From NCBI RefSeq assembly GCF_003696305.1, contig NZ_RFFK01000014.1, forward strand, positions 1 to 64,000: a DNA stretch of 64,000 nucleotides. Direction: 5' to 3'. Below are positions 40,119 through 48,746 of this stretch, one piece after another. A model generated the notes under the pieces. It ran no database searches, was not told the origin of the DNA, and saw only the letters and a list, made by a program, of their open reading frames with translations. Source of the stretch: Pseudomonas sp. AOB-7. GTDB lineage: Bacteria; Pseudomonadota; Gammaproteobacteria; Pseudomonadales; Pseudomonadaceae. Position numbers and translations under genes: made by a program. Positions within the stretch are counted from its first letter, which is position 1. Each line of letters opens with the position of its first letter.

Positions 40119-40838
40119 ATGCCTCACACCGCCCCCACCGCCCTTCTATTCGAGCTTTCCGGCTGCCTGGTCGACTTCGGCGCCCGCACCCTGCCGGTCG
40201 CCCTGCAGCGTCTGCATCCCGATACCGAACTACCCGCTGGCGCTCACTGCCCCGAGCAGGCCCTGGCCGAACTGCTCGGTCGTCCGCCGCAGGCCCAGGA
40301 ACGGCAGGCGCTGCAGCAGATGCTGGCGACCGTCGCCGACGAGCACGCCGAACTCACCCCCGGTGCCGCGCCGTTGCTGCAACAGCTGCAAGCTCAGGGC
40401 ACGCCCTGGGCCTGGCTGGACAGCCTGCCCGCGGACGCCAGTGCGCGCCTGGCCGAGGCCCTGCCCGCGCCGCTGGCGACCGGCGCCGGGCGCAGCGCCC
40501 GGCCCTGGCCGGCGCCGGACGCCTGCTGGCAGGCACTCAGCCAGTTGCAGGTCGAGCGCCTGGACGGCTGCATCCTGGTCAGCGGCAACCCGCTGCTGCT
40601 GCGCGCCGGACTCAATGCCGGCTGCTGGACCATCGGCCTGGCCGCCTGCGGCCCGCTGTGCGGCCTGGCGCCGGCCGACTGGCAAGCCCTGAGCGGCAGC
40701 GAGCGCGAATGCCTGCGGGCGCAGGCCACGCTGCAGCTGTATCGCCTCGGCAGCCACTCGGTGATCGACCACCTCGGCGAAATCGGCCCGAGCCTGGCCG
40801 ATATCGGCATGCGGCGCAGCAAGGGGGAAAAGCCTTGA
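40119..40838 (+). CDS. HAD-superfamily-like protein with degenerate active site
   Basis: The 239-residue protein follows the HAD layout (motif I at the N-terminus, motif II-like CILVSGNPLLLRAGLNAGCW, late HSVIDHLGEIGPSLADI). Motif I, normally FDxDGTLxD, reads FELSGCLVDF. The nucleophile Asp is Glu and the acid/base Asp is Ser. It is therefore probably not a working phosphohydrolase of the usual kind. It matches the position of a phosphonatase-like gene in P. aeruginosa. It is very leucine- and alanine-rich, with high GC. Confidence 0.75.
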   Translation: MPHTAPTALLFELSGCLVDFGARTLPVALQRLHPDTELPAGAHCPEQALAELLGRPPQAQERQALQQMLATVADEHAELTPGAAPLLQQLQAQGTPWAWLDSLPADASARLAEALPAPLATGAGRSARPWPAPDACWQALSQLQVERLDGCILVSGNPLLLRAGLNAGCWTIGLAACGPLCGLAPADWQALSGSERECLRAQATLQLYRLGSHSVIDHLGEIGPSLADIGMRRSKGEKP

Positions 40839-40955
40839 GGCGGTTTGATCGAGATCAGGCAAAGCCGGCAGGCTTGGAGTACCCTTGAACACAGGTAGAA
40901 ACCTTGGACCGCAGTTCGAGGTCAATGCCTATGTCTTCAGACAAGGGAGAACCCC

Positions 40956-41222
40956 ATGCCAGCACGCGACCTGCAGCAGCAACTGGAAACCCTGCGCGAT
41001 CAACTGGCCCAGGATCCGCCGCTCAGCGAGGAAGAACGGGCATCGCTCTACGTCCTGACCCAGGAGATCGAACTGCAACTGGCGCGCCAGGCGGCGGCCG
41101 CCCCCGACGCCACCCTGGTGGACGGCGTCAACCTCGCGGTGGAGCGTTTCGAAGCCAGCCACCCGACCCTCGCCGGCACCCTGCGCAACATCATGCAGAG
41201 CCTGGCCAATATGGGCATCTGA
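40956..41222 (+). CDS. DUF4404 protein
   Basis: The 88-residue acidic helical protein opens MPARDLQQQLETLRDQLAQD and contains VNLAVERFEASHPTLAGTLR, then NIMQSLANMGI, the DUF4404 signature. It is probably cytoplasmic; the function is unknown. The synteny (between the HAD-like gene and queF) matches P. aeruginosa. Confidence 0.88.
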   Translation: MPARDLQQQLETLRDQLAQDPPLSEEERASLYVLTQEIELQLARQAAAAPDATLVDGVNLAVERFEASHPTLAGTLRNIMQSLANMGI

Positions 41223-41270
41223 ACCGGCCAGCGGGCTCGCTGCACGCCAGGAGCATCGCACAGACCGCAA

Positions 41271-41287
41271 CCCGGATTGCATCCGGG
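41271..41287. repeat. REP-like palindrome
   Basis: CCCGGAT-TGC-ATCCGGG, followed by CTACG, matches a common Pseudomonas intergenic REP form. It lies between the DUF4404 gene and queF, which are convergent, so it may act as a transcription or mRNA-stability boundary. Confidence 0.65.
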
Positions 41288-41397
41288 CTACGACGCCGAA
41301 TGCCGCTCGCCCGCTGCCGGGGCAGCGGCATTTTTCATCACTGGGTTTTACCGGACACCCAGGCCGCAGCATGCGCTGCAGCCGTTCCTGCCATCGA

Positions 41398-42228
41398 CTA
41401 CTGGCGCACCAGGCGGGCATTGTCCGCGGCGAGCGCCTCGGTACTGCGGTAGGGATTGATATCCAGCCCGCCGCGGCGCACGTAGCGCGCGTAGACCGTC
41501 AGCGCCTGCGGCTGCAGCAGGCGCTGCAGGTCGAGGAAGATGCGCTCGACACACTGCTCATGGAAATCGGCATGCTGGCGAAAGCTCACCAGATAGGCCA
41601 GCAGGCTGGCGTGATCCAGCGCCGCGCCGCGGTACTGCACCACCAGGCTGCCCCAGTCCGGTTGGCCGGTGACCGGGCAGTTGGACTTCAGCAGGTGGCT
41701 ATGCAGGCTCTCCTCCACCACGCGTTCCGGGTCGCAACGCAGCAATTCGGGTTGCGGCTGGTCGTAGCGGCTGACGCTGATGTCCAGCTCGTCGATACAG
41801 ACGCCGGGCAAGACCGCCACGCCCTCGTCGGCCACCTCGGCCAGGCTGCGCAGGCGCACCGCCACCGGCTTGCCGGCCACCGCCGAGAGGTCGCGCACCA
41901 GGGTCGCCTGCACCTCGTCCCAGGTCGCGTAGGACGTCTGGTTCAACGAATTGAGGTAGAGCTTGAAGGATTTCGACTCGATGATGTGCGGCGAGTCGGC
42001 CGGGATGGCGAACTCGCCGATGGCTACCACCGGCTTGCCCGAGGGCAGCAACCAGGACAGCTCGTAGCAGTTCCAGTAGTCCACGCCCCGGTACGGCAAG
42101 TGCTCGCCATCCAGGCCCAGCTCGGCCCATTTCGCCGCACGTGGAATGGGAAACAGCAGCGCAGGGCTGTACTCGGCGATGTACTGGCTGGACTTGCCCA
42201 GCGGGGAGTGTTCGGCGGGGTGCTGCAT
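41398..42228 (-). CDS. queF: NADPH-dependent 7-cyano-7-deazaguanine reductase QueF
   Basis: The 276-residue two-domain QueF has GVDYWNCYELSWL, the substrate-binding FAIPADSPHIIESKSFKLYL and NSLNQT, the catalytic Cys184 in LLKSNCPVTGQPDWGSL, and FHEQCVERIFLDL. It reduces preQ0 to preQ1 in queuosine synthesis. The start at 42228 gives the normal length. Confidence 0.95.
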   Translation of the reverse strand: MQHPAEHSPLGKSSQYIAEYSPALLFPIPRAAKWAELGLDGEHLPYRGVDYWNCYELSWLLPSGKPVVAIGEFAIPADSPHIIESKSFKLYLNSLNQTSYATWDEVQATLVRDLSAVAGKPVAVRLRSLAEVADEGVAVLPGVCIDELDISVSRYDQPQPELLRCDPERVVEESLHSHLLKSNCPVTGQPDWGSLVVQYRGAALDHASLLAYLVSFRQHADFHEQCVERIFLDLQRLLQPQALTVYARYVRRGGLDINPYRSTEALAADNARLVRQ

Positions 42229-42483
42229 GGCGGGGGATCCGGGTCGGCAAAAACCCGGCGAGTTTAATCGCTTTGCCGCCAGCTTGTCGTTGCCGGGCGA
42301 TGGCCGCCAGGGCTGCCGGCCCCGCATGAGCGCGCTGGAGATCACCCAGAGCCGGCCCAAGGGCCGCGCGCCCCCTGACATTCCCGGACGTTGCCGCTCG
42401 CCAGCCGGCCGTTCGGCGCAATTGCCCGACAGAGTGAACGCCCGTACACTGCGCGGCCTTTTTCCCTGACGGTCGTACCAATA

Positions 42484-43206
42484 ATGCTCTTCGTTCTGCG
42501 CATGCTGCTGATGGGCGTGCATTTCATCCTCGCCGGGCTGGTCGGCCTGCTGATTGGCCTGTGCCGACCGTTCAACCCGGACAACAGCCGCCTCTGCGCC
42601 CGCCTCTATTCCCTGCCGGCCCTGTGCCTGCTGCGCCTTAAGCTTAAAACCGAGGTACGCCCGCTGCTGGAGCATCGGCGCGCCTGCGTGATCATCGCCA
42701 ACCACCAGTCCAACTACGACCTCTACGTGCTCGGCCGCGTGGTGCCGCGGCGCACCGTGAGCATCGGCAAACAGAGCCTGAAGTGGCTGCCCTTCTTCGG
42801 TCAACTGTACTGGCTGGCCGGCAACGTGCTGATCGACCGCAGCAACCCGGCCGCCGCCAAGCGCGCCATGCTGACCACCACCGAAACCCTGCGTCAGCGC
42901 GACACCTCGATCTGGGTGTTCCCCGAAGGCACGCGCAACCTGGGGCGCGGCCTGCTGCCGTTCAAGAAAGGCGCATTCCAGATGGCCATCGCCGCCGGCG
43001 TGCCGATCATCCCGGTGTGCGTCAGCAACTATGCCAAGACCATGCGCCTGAACCGCTGGGACAGCGGCCGCATCCTGATCCGTTCGCTGCCGGCGATCCC
43101 CACCGCCGGCCTCAGCCTGGACGACATGCCCGCCCTGATCGAACGCTGCGAGCAGGCGATGAACGACTGCATCGCCGCCATGGATCGCGAGCTGGCACAG
43201 GCCTGA
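42484..43206 (+). CDS. plsC: 1-acyl-sn-glycerol-3-phosphate acyltransferase (PlsC-like)
   Basis: The 240-residue protein has an N-terminal membrane segment (about 1-27), the catalytic HX4D motif NHQSNYD (His74, Asp79), WVFPEGTRNLGRGLLPFKKG and VPIIPVCVSNY. It makes phosphatidic acid from lysophosphatidic acid, or acts on a related lyso-lipid. Confidence 0.9.
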   Translation: MLFVLRMLLMGVHFILAGLVGLLIGLCRPFNPDNSRLCARLYSLPALCLLRLKLKTEVRPLLEHRRACVIIANHQSNYDLYVLGRVVPRRTVSIGKQSLKWLPFFGQLYWLAGNVLIDRSNPAAAKRAMLTTTETLRQRDTSIWVFPEGTRNLGRGLLPFKKGAFQMAIAAGVPIIPVCVSNYAKTMRLNRWDSGRILIRSLPAIPTAGLSLDDMPALIERCEQAMNDCIAAMDRELAQA

Positions 43207-43318
43207 CGCGACAAAGCATCAGCCTGATCGATAGTTACTCTTAAGATCATCCATTATTCGTTCGAAATGACTTGAGCGACTCTGTGCCCATGCGATCCCA
43301 TCGACGTGGAGCACAGAA

Positions 43319-43513
43319 ATGTCCAACCTCGCTCAAGCCGCCCGCAACGGTGCCCTCGCCGCCATCGGCCTGTACCTGATCGTCACCTCCATTGTGCTGG
43401 CGCTGAGCTACGCCAGCCTGCAGCAGAACGCCCCCAGCATCGACCAACCGGGGCCGCTGCACAGCCTGGCCAGCCGCTTGCCGCCGCTGCTCGGCGCCCT
43501 GTCGCGCAGCTGA
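43319..43513 (+). CDS. small single-pass membrane protein, hypothetical
   Basis: The frame encodes 64 residues with a hydrophobic helix at about 11-32 (GALAAIGLYLIVTSIVLALS) and a proline- and serine-containing tail. No family is recognised. It is followed 18 bp later by another small membrane ORF in the same direction, so the two may be an operon. Ribosome binding site support is weak. Confidence 0.5.
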   Translation: MSNLAQAARNGALAAIGLYLIVTSIVLALSYASLQQNAPSIDQPGPLHSLASRLPPLLGALSRS

Positions 43514-43530
43514 AGCCGGAGCCCGTCACC

Positions 43531-43776
43531 ATGAGAAGGCAACGCGGCCGCCTGCTGCTGCTCGCCAGCCTGGCCCTGCTGACCACCCTGTTCGCCCTGC
43601 TCGGCATCGGCAAAGGTTCGGCCGGCGCCATCGCGCGTAACATCGAATGCAGCCACAAGCTGGCGCACCAACTCGATCTGGCCGAGAGCCTCAAGCTGCA
43701 GCCCGGGACCCCGCCGCCAGCGGGGAGCAGAAGGCTGTCGCCGCACTTCGTCCTGCAACATCCGCTACAAGCATGA
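43531..43776 (+). CDS. small membrane or secreted protein, hypothetical
   Basis: The frame encodes 81 residues with a basic start (MRRQRGR), then a hydrophobic stretch LLLLASLALLTTLFALLGIG and a polar tail with one cysteine (IECSHKLAHQLDLAESLKLQ). It could be a signal anchor. The stop codon adjoins a strong terminator, which supports a real transcript ending here. Function is unknown. Confidence 0.5.
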   Translation: MRRQRGRLLLLASLALLTTLFALLGIGKGSAGAIARNIECSHKLAHQLDLAESLKLQPGTPPPAGSRRLSPHFVLQHPLQA

Positions 43777-43801
43777 AAAAGCCCGGCATGCCGGGCTTTT
43801 T
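43776..43801. terminator. bidirectional terminator
   Basis: AAAAAGCCCGGCAT and its complement form a 13-bp perfect palindrome with A- and T-runs, between the small membrane ORF and the convergent glutamine amidotransferase gene. Confidence 0.9.
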
Positions 43802-43821
43802 CAGGTTGCTGGGGCGAGGAC

Positions 43822-44547
43822 TCAGGCCTTGGCCTGCTTGCCCTGGGCGACGAAGCGCATCATCCACTCGGCCACCGTACTGCCCTGCTGGTGATGCTTC
43901 AGGCTCTCCACTCCCTGCTGGTAGACCTGCTCGCCGAGATGCTGCTGACGCAGGTCGAGCAGCGCCTTGGAGTAGTCGTGGACGAACTCGGGGTGGCCCT
44001 GGAAACACAGCACCTGATCCTCGATGTGGTAGGCGCCGATCGGGCAGAAGTCGCTGGTGGCCAGCAGCGTGGCCTTCTCCGGTAGGCGGGTGACCTGGTC
44101 CTGGTGGCTGATCAGCAGTTGCAGCTCGTCCAGCGCCGGGCTCATCCAGGCCGGCTGGTTCTCCAGACGGTAGCTGTGCACGCCGACGCCCCAGCCCTGC
44201 TCCGCACGCTCGGCCTTACCGCCGAGCAGCAGCGCCAGCAACTGATGACCGAAGCAGATGCCGAGCAGCTTGTCGCCGCGCTGATAGCGCTCCAGCAGGT
44301 AGGTCTTGAGGGTCTGAATCCAGGGCTCGGCGCCGAAGGAGTCGGCCTTGCTGCCGGTCACCAGGTAGGCGTCGAACTGCTCGCTGTCCGGCGGGTAATG
44401 CCCCTCCACCACGTTATAGACACTGAACTCCGCCGCAACCGGCTGCTGGGCGAACAACTGCTCGAACATGCGGCCATAGCCCTGATACTGGTCGACCAGT
44501 TCGGGGCGGAGGATGTCAGTTTCCAGGATGCAAATACGCAGTGACAT
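43822..44547 (-). CDS. class I glutamine amidotransferase-like protein
   Basis: The 241-residue protein has the triad nucleophile Cys98 in LLGICFGHQLLALLLGG, the early LVTGSKADSF, and the His-x-Glu segment FQGHPEFVHDYSKALL. It resembles GuaA-like stand-alone glutaminase-fold proteins (YP_/PA-type gamma-glutamyl hydrolases). No synthase partner lies nearby. Possible roles include gamma-glutamyl-polyamine or glutamine hydrolysis. Confidence 0.85.
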   Translation of the reverse strand: MSLRICILETDILRPELVDQYQGYGRMFEQLFAQQPVAAEFSVYNVVEGHYPPDSEQFDAYLVTGSKADSFGAEPWIQTLKTYLLERYQRGDKLLGICFGHQLLALLLGGKAERAEQGWGVGVHSYRLENQPAWMSPALDELQLLISHQDQVTRLPEKATLLATSDFCPIGAYHIEDQVLCFQGHPEFVHDYSKALLDLRQQHLGEQVYQQGVESLKHHQQGSTVAEWMMRFVAQGKQAKA

Positions 44548-45200
44548 GAGGTTTCCTGAGGTGAACGCCGAGGGAGGGTGATTCGTGCGTTTTTCTTAAC
44601 ATATGAACCTGCCCAAGGAAATAGCGTTGCCGCCCAAGGGATGGGTTATCGCCGCCGCCCGCGACGACCGGAATCGCCGCCCCTATCGTCAAGAAAATTT
44701 GACGAACCGCTCGATGCCCCCACGGGGGGCGCCCCCCGTCGTGCCGACTCAACGGCGCCGGGAAAGCGGCAGACGCAACCAGAATGGGCTTTCTGGTCAA
44801 AAAATGCTCAGCTGAGCACAGAACCGGGGGCCAATGTCGACGAACGGCTGCTCAACAATTGAACTATGGCCCTCATCATTATCCCTGCTGTCGTGGGCCC
44901 TCCCCGGCTTGAGCATTCGCCCCCCTCCTCGAACTCCGCACTCCCCCTGAATCTGGAAGATTCCTTGACCGCAAGAGCTTGCGGTCGATGGCTGGTTATT
45001 GCCCAGACAAAGGAGAACTACTGCAACTCATAACTAGCACAACCGCGACAAACGACATTTATTAATCGAATAAATCCGAGCCAGCACCGACTTAGCAAGT
45101 TCAGGCAAACGCACATTTTTTACTTATTAACTGCAGAACACGAGATACCCCCCGTGGATATTCACACTTTCTGATTTCGGCACTGCAGCAAAAGGAAACC
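44548..45200. other. 653-bp intergenic region with a GC palindrome, no supported gene
   Basis: Short frames exist (for example 44603-44815) but lack ribosome binding sites and recognisable content. ACGGGGGGC|GCCCCCCGT at 44722-44739 is a perfect 18-bp palindrome. From about 44990 the base composition becomes more AT-rich, leading into a decayed gene. It may contain the promoter of that former gene. Confidence 0.5.
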
Positions 45201-45597
45201 ATGGAGTTGATGCGCCAGGGACAGTCTAGGTTCACCTGATCGACTGCTACGCTGCAGGCCACGATCAGCATTGCCGTGCTGCTGACCATCAACGGCGTGG
45301 TGCTACATAGCCTGGCGCTGCCGGCCCCGCAGAAGACCGGCTCGCTGCTCAAGCTGCCGGTGAGCATGCGCAACCTGGCGATTTTCTCCGGCACGCTGTA
45401 CGGTGTGTCCTGGTTCTATGCCGTCCTGCTCGGCGCTGGCCTGGAAATACTCGCTGGTCGAACTGATGGCCGCCTACCCGCTGATGATCCTCGGCGGCGC
45501 CCTGGCCATGCTGGCCCTGACCAAGTGGTCGATGAGCCGCAGCGATGAGCATCATCAGAACTGGATGCAGAGCAACTACGCCCTGGCCACCCGTTGA
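45201..45597 (+). pseudogene. decayed small polytopic membrane protein
   Basis: From the ATG at 45201 the frame meets an in-frame TGA at 45237, then continues as ATLQATISIAVLLTINGVVL and MRNLAIFSGTLYGVSWFYAV. Near 45440 it shifts into another frame that reads YSLVELMAAYPLMILGGALA and KWSMSRSDEHHQNWMQSNYA before stopping at 45597. The two pieces together give about three membrane helices. A stop plus a frameshift make it non-functional unless the sequence is wrong. Family unknown. Confidence 0.6.
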
Positions 45598-45601
45598 CCG
45601 A

Positions 45602-45660
45602 AAAGGGCGAACAGGGATGTTCGCCTTCACTTATAAAGTTGCCACTCGCGGCAACTTTAC
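45602..45660 (+). terminator. two consecutive stem-loops after the decayed membrane gene
   Basis: The first, GGCGAACA...TGTTCGCC (about 45606-45625), begins just after the stop codon. The second, TAAAGTTGCC (45634-45643) with GGCAACTTTA (45650-45659), is a 10-bp perfect stem with a six-base loop followed by a T-rich run. Confidence 0.65.
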
Positions 45661-45846
45661 TTTTATATATAGCCCCCGCCTTCGTATAACTTTCCCGCGC
45701 AACTTATAACCCCCCGCCTTATTCGTCTGCGGCTCTTATCAGCGCGCTCGATAGTCACCATAAATGCCTTCGACTTCTGTCGTCCGCGCGCCTGTCGGAT
45801 GATCGCGGCATCGGGCCCCTGCCCACTCGCCCAGAAGGACAATGCC

Positions 45847-45948
45847 ATGAGCCGTTACGCCGCCCTCGCCAGCCTGTTCGCCGTCACTGCCTACCACGGC
45901 AGCAGCGCCCCACGCCCCGCTCCGGCGGACAAATCCAGCGTCAAGTGA
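45847..45948 (+). CDS. very short hypothetical peptide
   Basis: The frame encodes 33 residues, MSRYAALASLFAVTAYHGSS followed by APRPAPADKSSVK, looking like a short signal-like stretch plus a proline-rich tail. AAGGA lies seven bases before the ATG. It precedes the next small gene by ten bases. No family is recognised. Confidence 0.35.
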   Translation: MSRYAALASLFAVTAYHGSSAPRPAPADKSSVK

Positions 45949-45958
45949 GGCCGTCATC

Positions 45959-46150
45959 ATGCATAGCCAGCTCAGCCTGGACGCCTACGGCGTCACCTAT
46001 GCCCAATTCGACGGGCACCGCCTGCAGTTCGAAAGCGAAGCCGCCCTGCAACTGGAAGACGGCAGCATGCTGACCCTGCGCATGCCGACCCGCCACAGCG
46101 AAGTACTGGCGATCCACGAAGCGGTCCGGAGTTGGCGCCAGGCCGCCTGA
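45959..46150 (+). CDS. small hypothetical protein
   Basis: The frame encodes 63 residues with alternating polar and hydrophobic character (LDAYGVTYAQFDGHRLQFES, LQLEDGSMLTLRMPTRHSEV), probably a small beta-rich cytoplasmic protein. No family is recognised. Its stop lies inside the coding frame of the PepSY-like gene that follows. Confidence 0.45.
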   Translation: MHSQLSLDAYGVTYAQFDGHRLQFESEAALQLEDGSMLTLRMPTRHSEVLAIHEAVRSWRQAA

Positions 46151-46388
46151 TGCTGGCGGCCTGCTGCTGGCCGGCAACGCCCTGGCGGATCGTCCCGGCA
46201 GCGACTGGATCAGCATCGAAGATGCCCTGAGCAAGGCCCGCACGGCCGGCTACACCGAGCTGCACAAGATCGAGGCCGACGACGAGGGCTACTGGGAAGG
46301 CGAAGGCCTGAAGCAGGACGGCCGGCTCTACGAGTTCCACATCGACGGCAAGAGCGGCCAGATCACCCGCGACCAGCTGGAAAACTGA
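46149..46388 (+). pseudogene. PepSY-like periplasmic protein lacking a start codon
   Basis: The frame reads LLLAGNALADRPGSDWISIE, then KARTAGYTELHKIEADDEGY and GRLYEFHIDGKSGQITRDQL, a PepSY-type domain preceded by the end of a signal peptide. No ATG, GTG or TTG occurs upstream in frame before the sequence merges into the previous gene in another frame. The first part of the signal peptide and the start appear deleted. Translation from a CTG or by reinitiation cannot be excluded. A terminator follows 13 bases after the stop. Confidence 0.6.
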
Positions 46389-46401
46389 TCCAGCCAATGA
46401 G

Positions 46402-46425
46402 AACGGCCCTTGCAGGCCGTTTTTT
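46402..46425 (+). terminator. rho-independent terminator
   Basis: AACGGCC (46402-46408) and GGCCGTT (46415-46421) form a seven-base perfect stem with a six-base loop, followed by a T-run to 46425. It lies between the PepSY-like gene and the convergent FadB-like gene. Confidence 0.85.
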
Positions 46426-46442
46426 ATCGGGCCTGCTCAGCC

Positions 46443-48587
46443 TCAGAAGCTCTCGCCCCTGGCGGCCTTCTCCAGCAACAGCGCCGGCGGCAGGAAGCGC
46501 TCGCCGTACTGCTCGGCCAGGTACTGGGCGCGGGCGACGAAGTCCTTGACCCCGTACTGATTGATGAACTGCAGCGCCCCGCCGGTCCAGGCGGCGAAGC
46601 CGATGCCGAAGATCGAGCCGATATTGGCGTCCGCGACGGACTTCAATACGCCCTCCTCCACGCAGCGCACCGTCTCGATCGCCTGGATGAACAGGATGCG
46701 GTCGCGCACGTCCTCCTGGGAGATCTGCGCATCGGCCTTCTCGAAGCGTGCCTTGAGCTCGGGCCACAGGTGCTTCTTGCCGCCTTCCGGGTAGTCGTAG
46801 AAACCACCGCCGGCGGCCTTGCCCGGGCGCTTGTACTCCTTGAGCATCAGGTCGATCACGGCGAACGCCGGATGCTCGGGAATGCTCTTGCCCTCGGCGG
46901 CGAGGTCGGCCACGGTCTGCTTGCGGATATGGTCCATCAGGCTCAGCGACACTTCGTCGCTGATCGCCAGCGGGCCCACCGGCATGCCGGCCTTGCGTGC
47001 CTCGGCCTCGATCATCGCCGCGCTGACGCCCTCGCCGAGCATGGCGATGCCCTCGTTGGTGAAGGTGCCGAACACCCGCGAGGTGAAGAAGCCGCGGCTG
47101 TCCTCGACCACGATCGGGGTCTTCTTGATCTGCAGCACGTAGTCGAAGCCACGGGCCAGGGTCTCGTCGCTGGTCCTGGCGCCCTTGATGATCTCCACCA
47201 GCGGCATCTTGTCGACCGGGCTGAAGAAGTGCAGACCGATAAATTTGTCCGGACGCTGAACTGCAGTCGCCAGGCCGGTGATCGGCAGGGTCGAGGTGTT
47301 GGAGGCGATCACCGCATCGGCCAGCGCGGCGGCCTCGGCGGCAGCAGTCACCTTGGCCTTGAGCTCACGGTCCTCGAACACCGCCTCGATGATCAGGTCG
47401 CAGCCGGCGAAGTCGGCCTCGCTGGCGGTCGGCTTGATGCGGGCGAGGAAGGCGTCGCGCTTCTCGGCAGTCATATGGCCCTTGCTGACCTTCTTGTCGA
47501 GCAGCTTGGCCGAGTAGGCCTTGCCCTTCTCGGCCGCCTCGACGGACAGGTCTTTGAGCACCACCTCGATGCCGGCGGCCGCCGACACATAGGCGATGCC
47601 CGCGCCCATCATGCCGGCGCCGAGCACGCCGACCTTCTTCGTCACGTACTGCGCGATGCCCTGCGGGCGCGAGCTGCCGGCGTTGATCTCGTTGAGCTGG
47701 AACCAGAAGGTGCCGATCATGTTCTTCGCCACCTGGCCGGTGGTCAGCTCGGTGAAGTAGCGCGCCTCGATGATCTGCGCGGTGTCGAAGTCGACCTGGG
47801 CGCCCTCCACGGCGGCGCACATGATCTTCTCCGGCGCCGGGAAGCAGCCCTTGGTCTTGTCACGCAGCACGCTCGGCGCGATGGCCAGCATCTGCGCGAC
47901 GTTCGGCGAGCTCGGCGTGCCGCCGGGAATCTTGTAGCCCTGCACGTCCCACGGCTGCTTGGCGCTCGGATTTGCGGCAATCCAGGCGCGGGCCTTGGCC
48001 AGCATCTCCTCCGGGGTGGCGGCGATGTCGTGGATCAGGCCGGCCTTGAGCGCGGCGTCCGGGCGTACCTTCTTGCCTTCGGCCAGGTACGGCAGCGCCT
48101 TCTCCAGGCCGAGCAGGCGCACCATGCGCACCACGCCGCCACCGCCCGGCAGCAGGCCGAGGGTCACTTCCGGCAGGCCCAGCTGCACGCTGGCGTTGTC
48201 CAGGGCGATGCGGTGGTGGCAGGCCAGGCAGATTTCCCAGCCGCCGCCCAGGGCGGCGCCGTTGATCGCGGCCACCACCGGCTTGCCCAGGGTCTCCAGG
48301 CGGCGCAGCTGGCCCTTGATGCCCAGGACCATGTCGTAGAACGGCTTGGCGTCGGCCTTGGTGACCTTGATCAGCTCGCCCAGGTCGCCGCCGGCGAAGA
48401 AGGTCTTCTTCGCCGAGGTGATGATCACGCCGGCGATGGCGTCCTTCTCGGCCTCCAGGCGCGCGACGGTCTGGCCCATGGCCTCGCGGTATACCGCGTT
48501 CATGGTGTTGGCGCTCTGGCCGGGCATGTCGATGGTCAGGACGACGATATTGTCCTGGCCCTTTTCGTAACGGATGGCGTCAGTCAT
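46443..48587 (-). CDS. FadB-like multifunctional enoyl-CoA hydratase / 3-hydroxyacyl-CoA dehydrogenase
   Basis: The 714-residue protein has an N-terminal crotonase domain (about 1-190; oxyanion regions KTFFAGGDLGELI and INGAALGGGWEICLACHHRI; GLPEVTLGLLPGGGGVVRMV). The C-terminal dehydrogenase part has the NAD motif VGVLGAGMMGAGIAYVSAAA at about 320, then IASNTSTLPITGLA, GLHFFSPVDKMPLVEIIKG and VEDSRGFFTSRVF. It carries out the middle two steps of beta-oxidation. The thiolase gene upstream completes the cycle. This pair corresponds to PA1737-PA1736-type genes rather than to fadBA (from memory). Confidence 0.92.
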   Translation of the reverse strand: MTDAIRYEKGQDNIVVLTIDMPGQSANTMNAVYREAMGQTVARLEAEKDAIAGVIITSAKKTFFAGGDLGELIKVTKADAKPFYDMVLGIKGQLRRLETLGKPVVAAINGAALGGGWEICLACHHRIALDNASVQLGLPEVTLGLLPGGGGVVRMVRLLGLEKALPYLAEGKKVRPDAALKAGLIHDIAATPEEMLAKARAWIAANPSAKQPWDVQGYKIPGGTPSSPNVAQMLAIAPSVLRDKTKGCFPAPEKIMCAAVEGAQVDFDTAQIIEARYFTELTTGQVAKNMIGTFWFQLNEINAGSSRPQGIAQYVTKKVGVLGAGMMGAGIAYVSAAAGIEVVLKDLSVEAAEKGKAYSAKLLDKKVSKGHMTAEKRDAFLARIKPTASEADFAGCDLIIEAVFEDRELKAKVTAAAEAAALADAVIASNTSTLPITGLATAVQRPDKFIGLHFFSPVDKMPLVEIIKGARTSDETLARGFDYVLQIKKTPIVVEDSRGFFTSRVFGTFTNEGIAMLGEGVSAAMIEAEARKAGMPVGPLAISDEVSLSLMDHIRKQTVADLAAEGKSIPEHPAFAVIDLMLKEYKRPGKAAGGGFYDYPEGGKKHLWPELKARFEKADAQISQEDVRDRILFIQAIETVRCVEEGVLKSVADANIGSIFGIGFAAWTGGALQFINQYGVKDFVARAQYLAEQYGERFLPPALLLEKAARGESF

Positions 48588-48746
48588 TTTTCATTCCTCA
48601 GCTTCGAGGAGCGATTCAGCCGCGTCGCGAGCGAAGGTCTGGCTAGGCGGAATTTGGCGAAGAAGCGCAGTTTGCTGTAGCAAATGAGCATTCTGATGCC
48701 AGATTCCAACAACGCCAGGCCGAGCGCAGCAGCGGCTGGACGCTCA

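Noticed and set aside
44603..44815. A 70-codon + strand frame upstream of the amidotransferase gene
   Set aside because: No ribosome binding site and low-complexity Arg/Pro/Asn content.
46410..48680. A 756-codon + strand frame opposite the FadB-like gene
   Set aside because: It is the antisense shadow of a gene with intact crotonase and dehydrogenase motifs. Composition is His/Arg/Leu-skewed.
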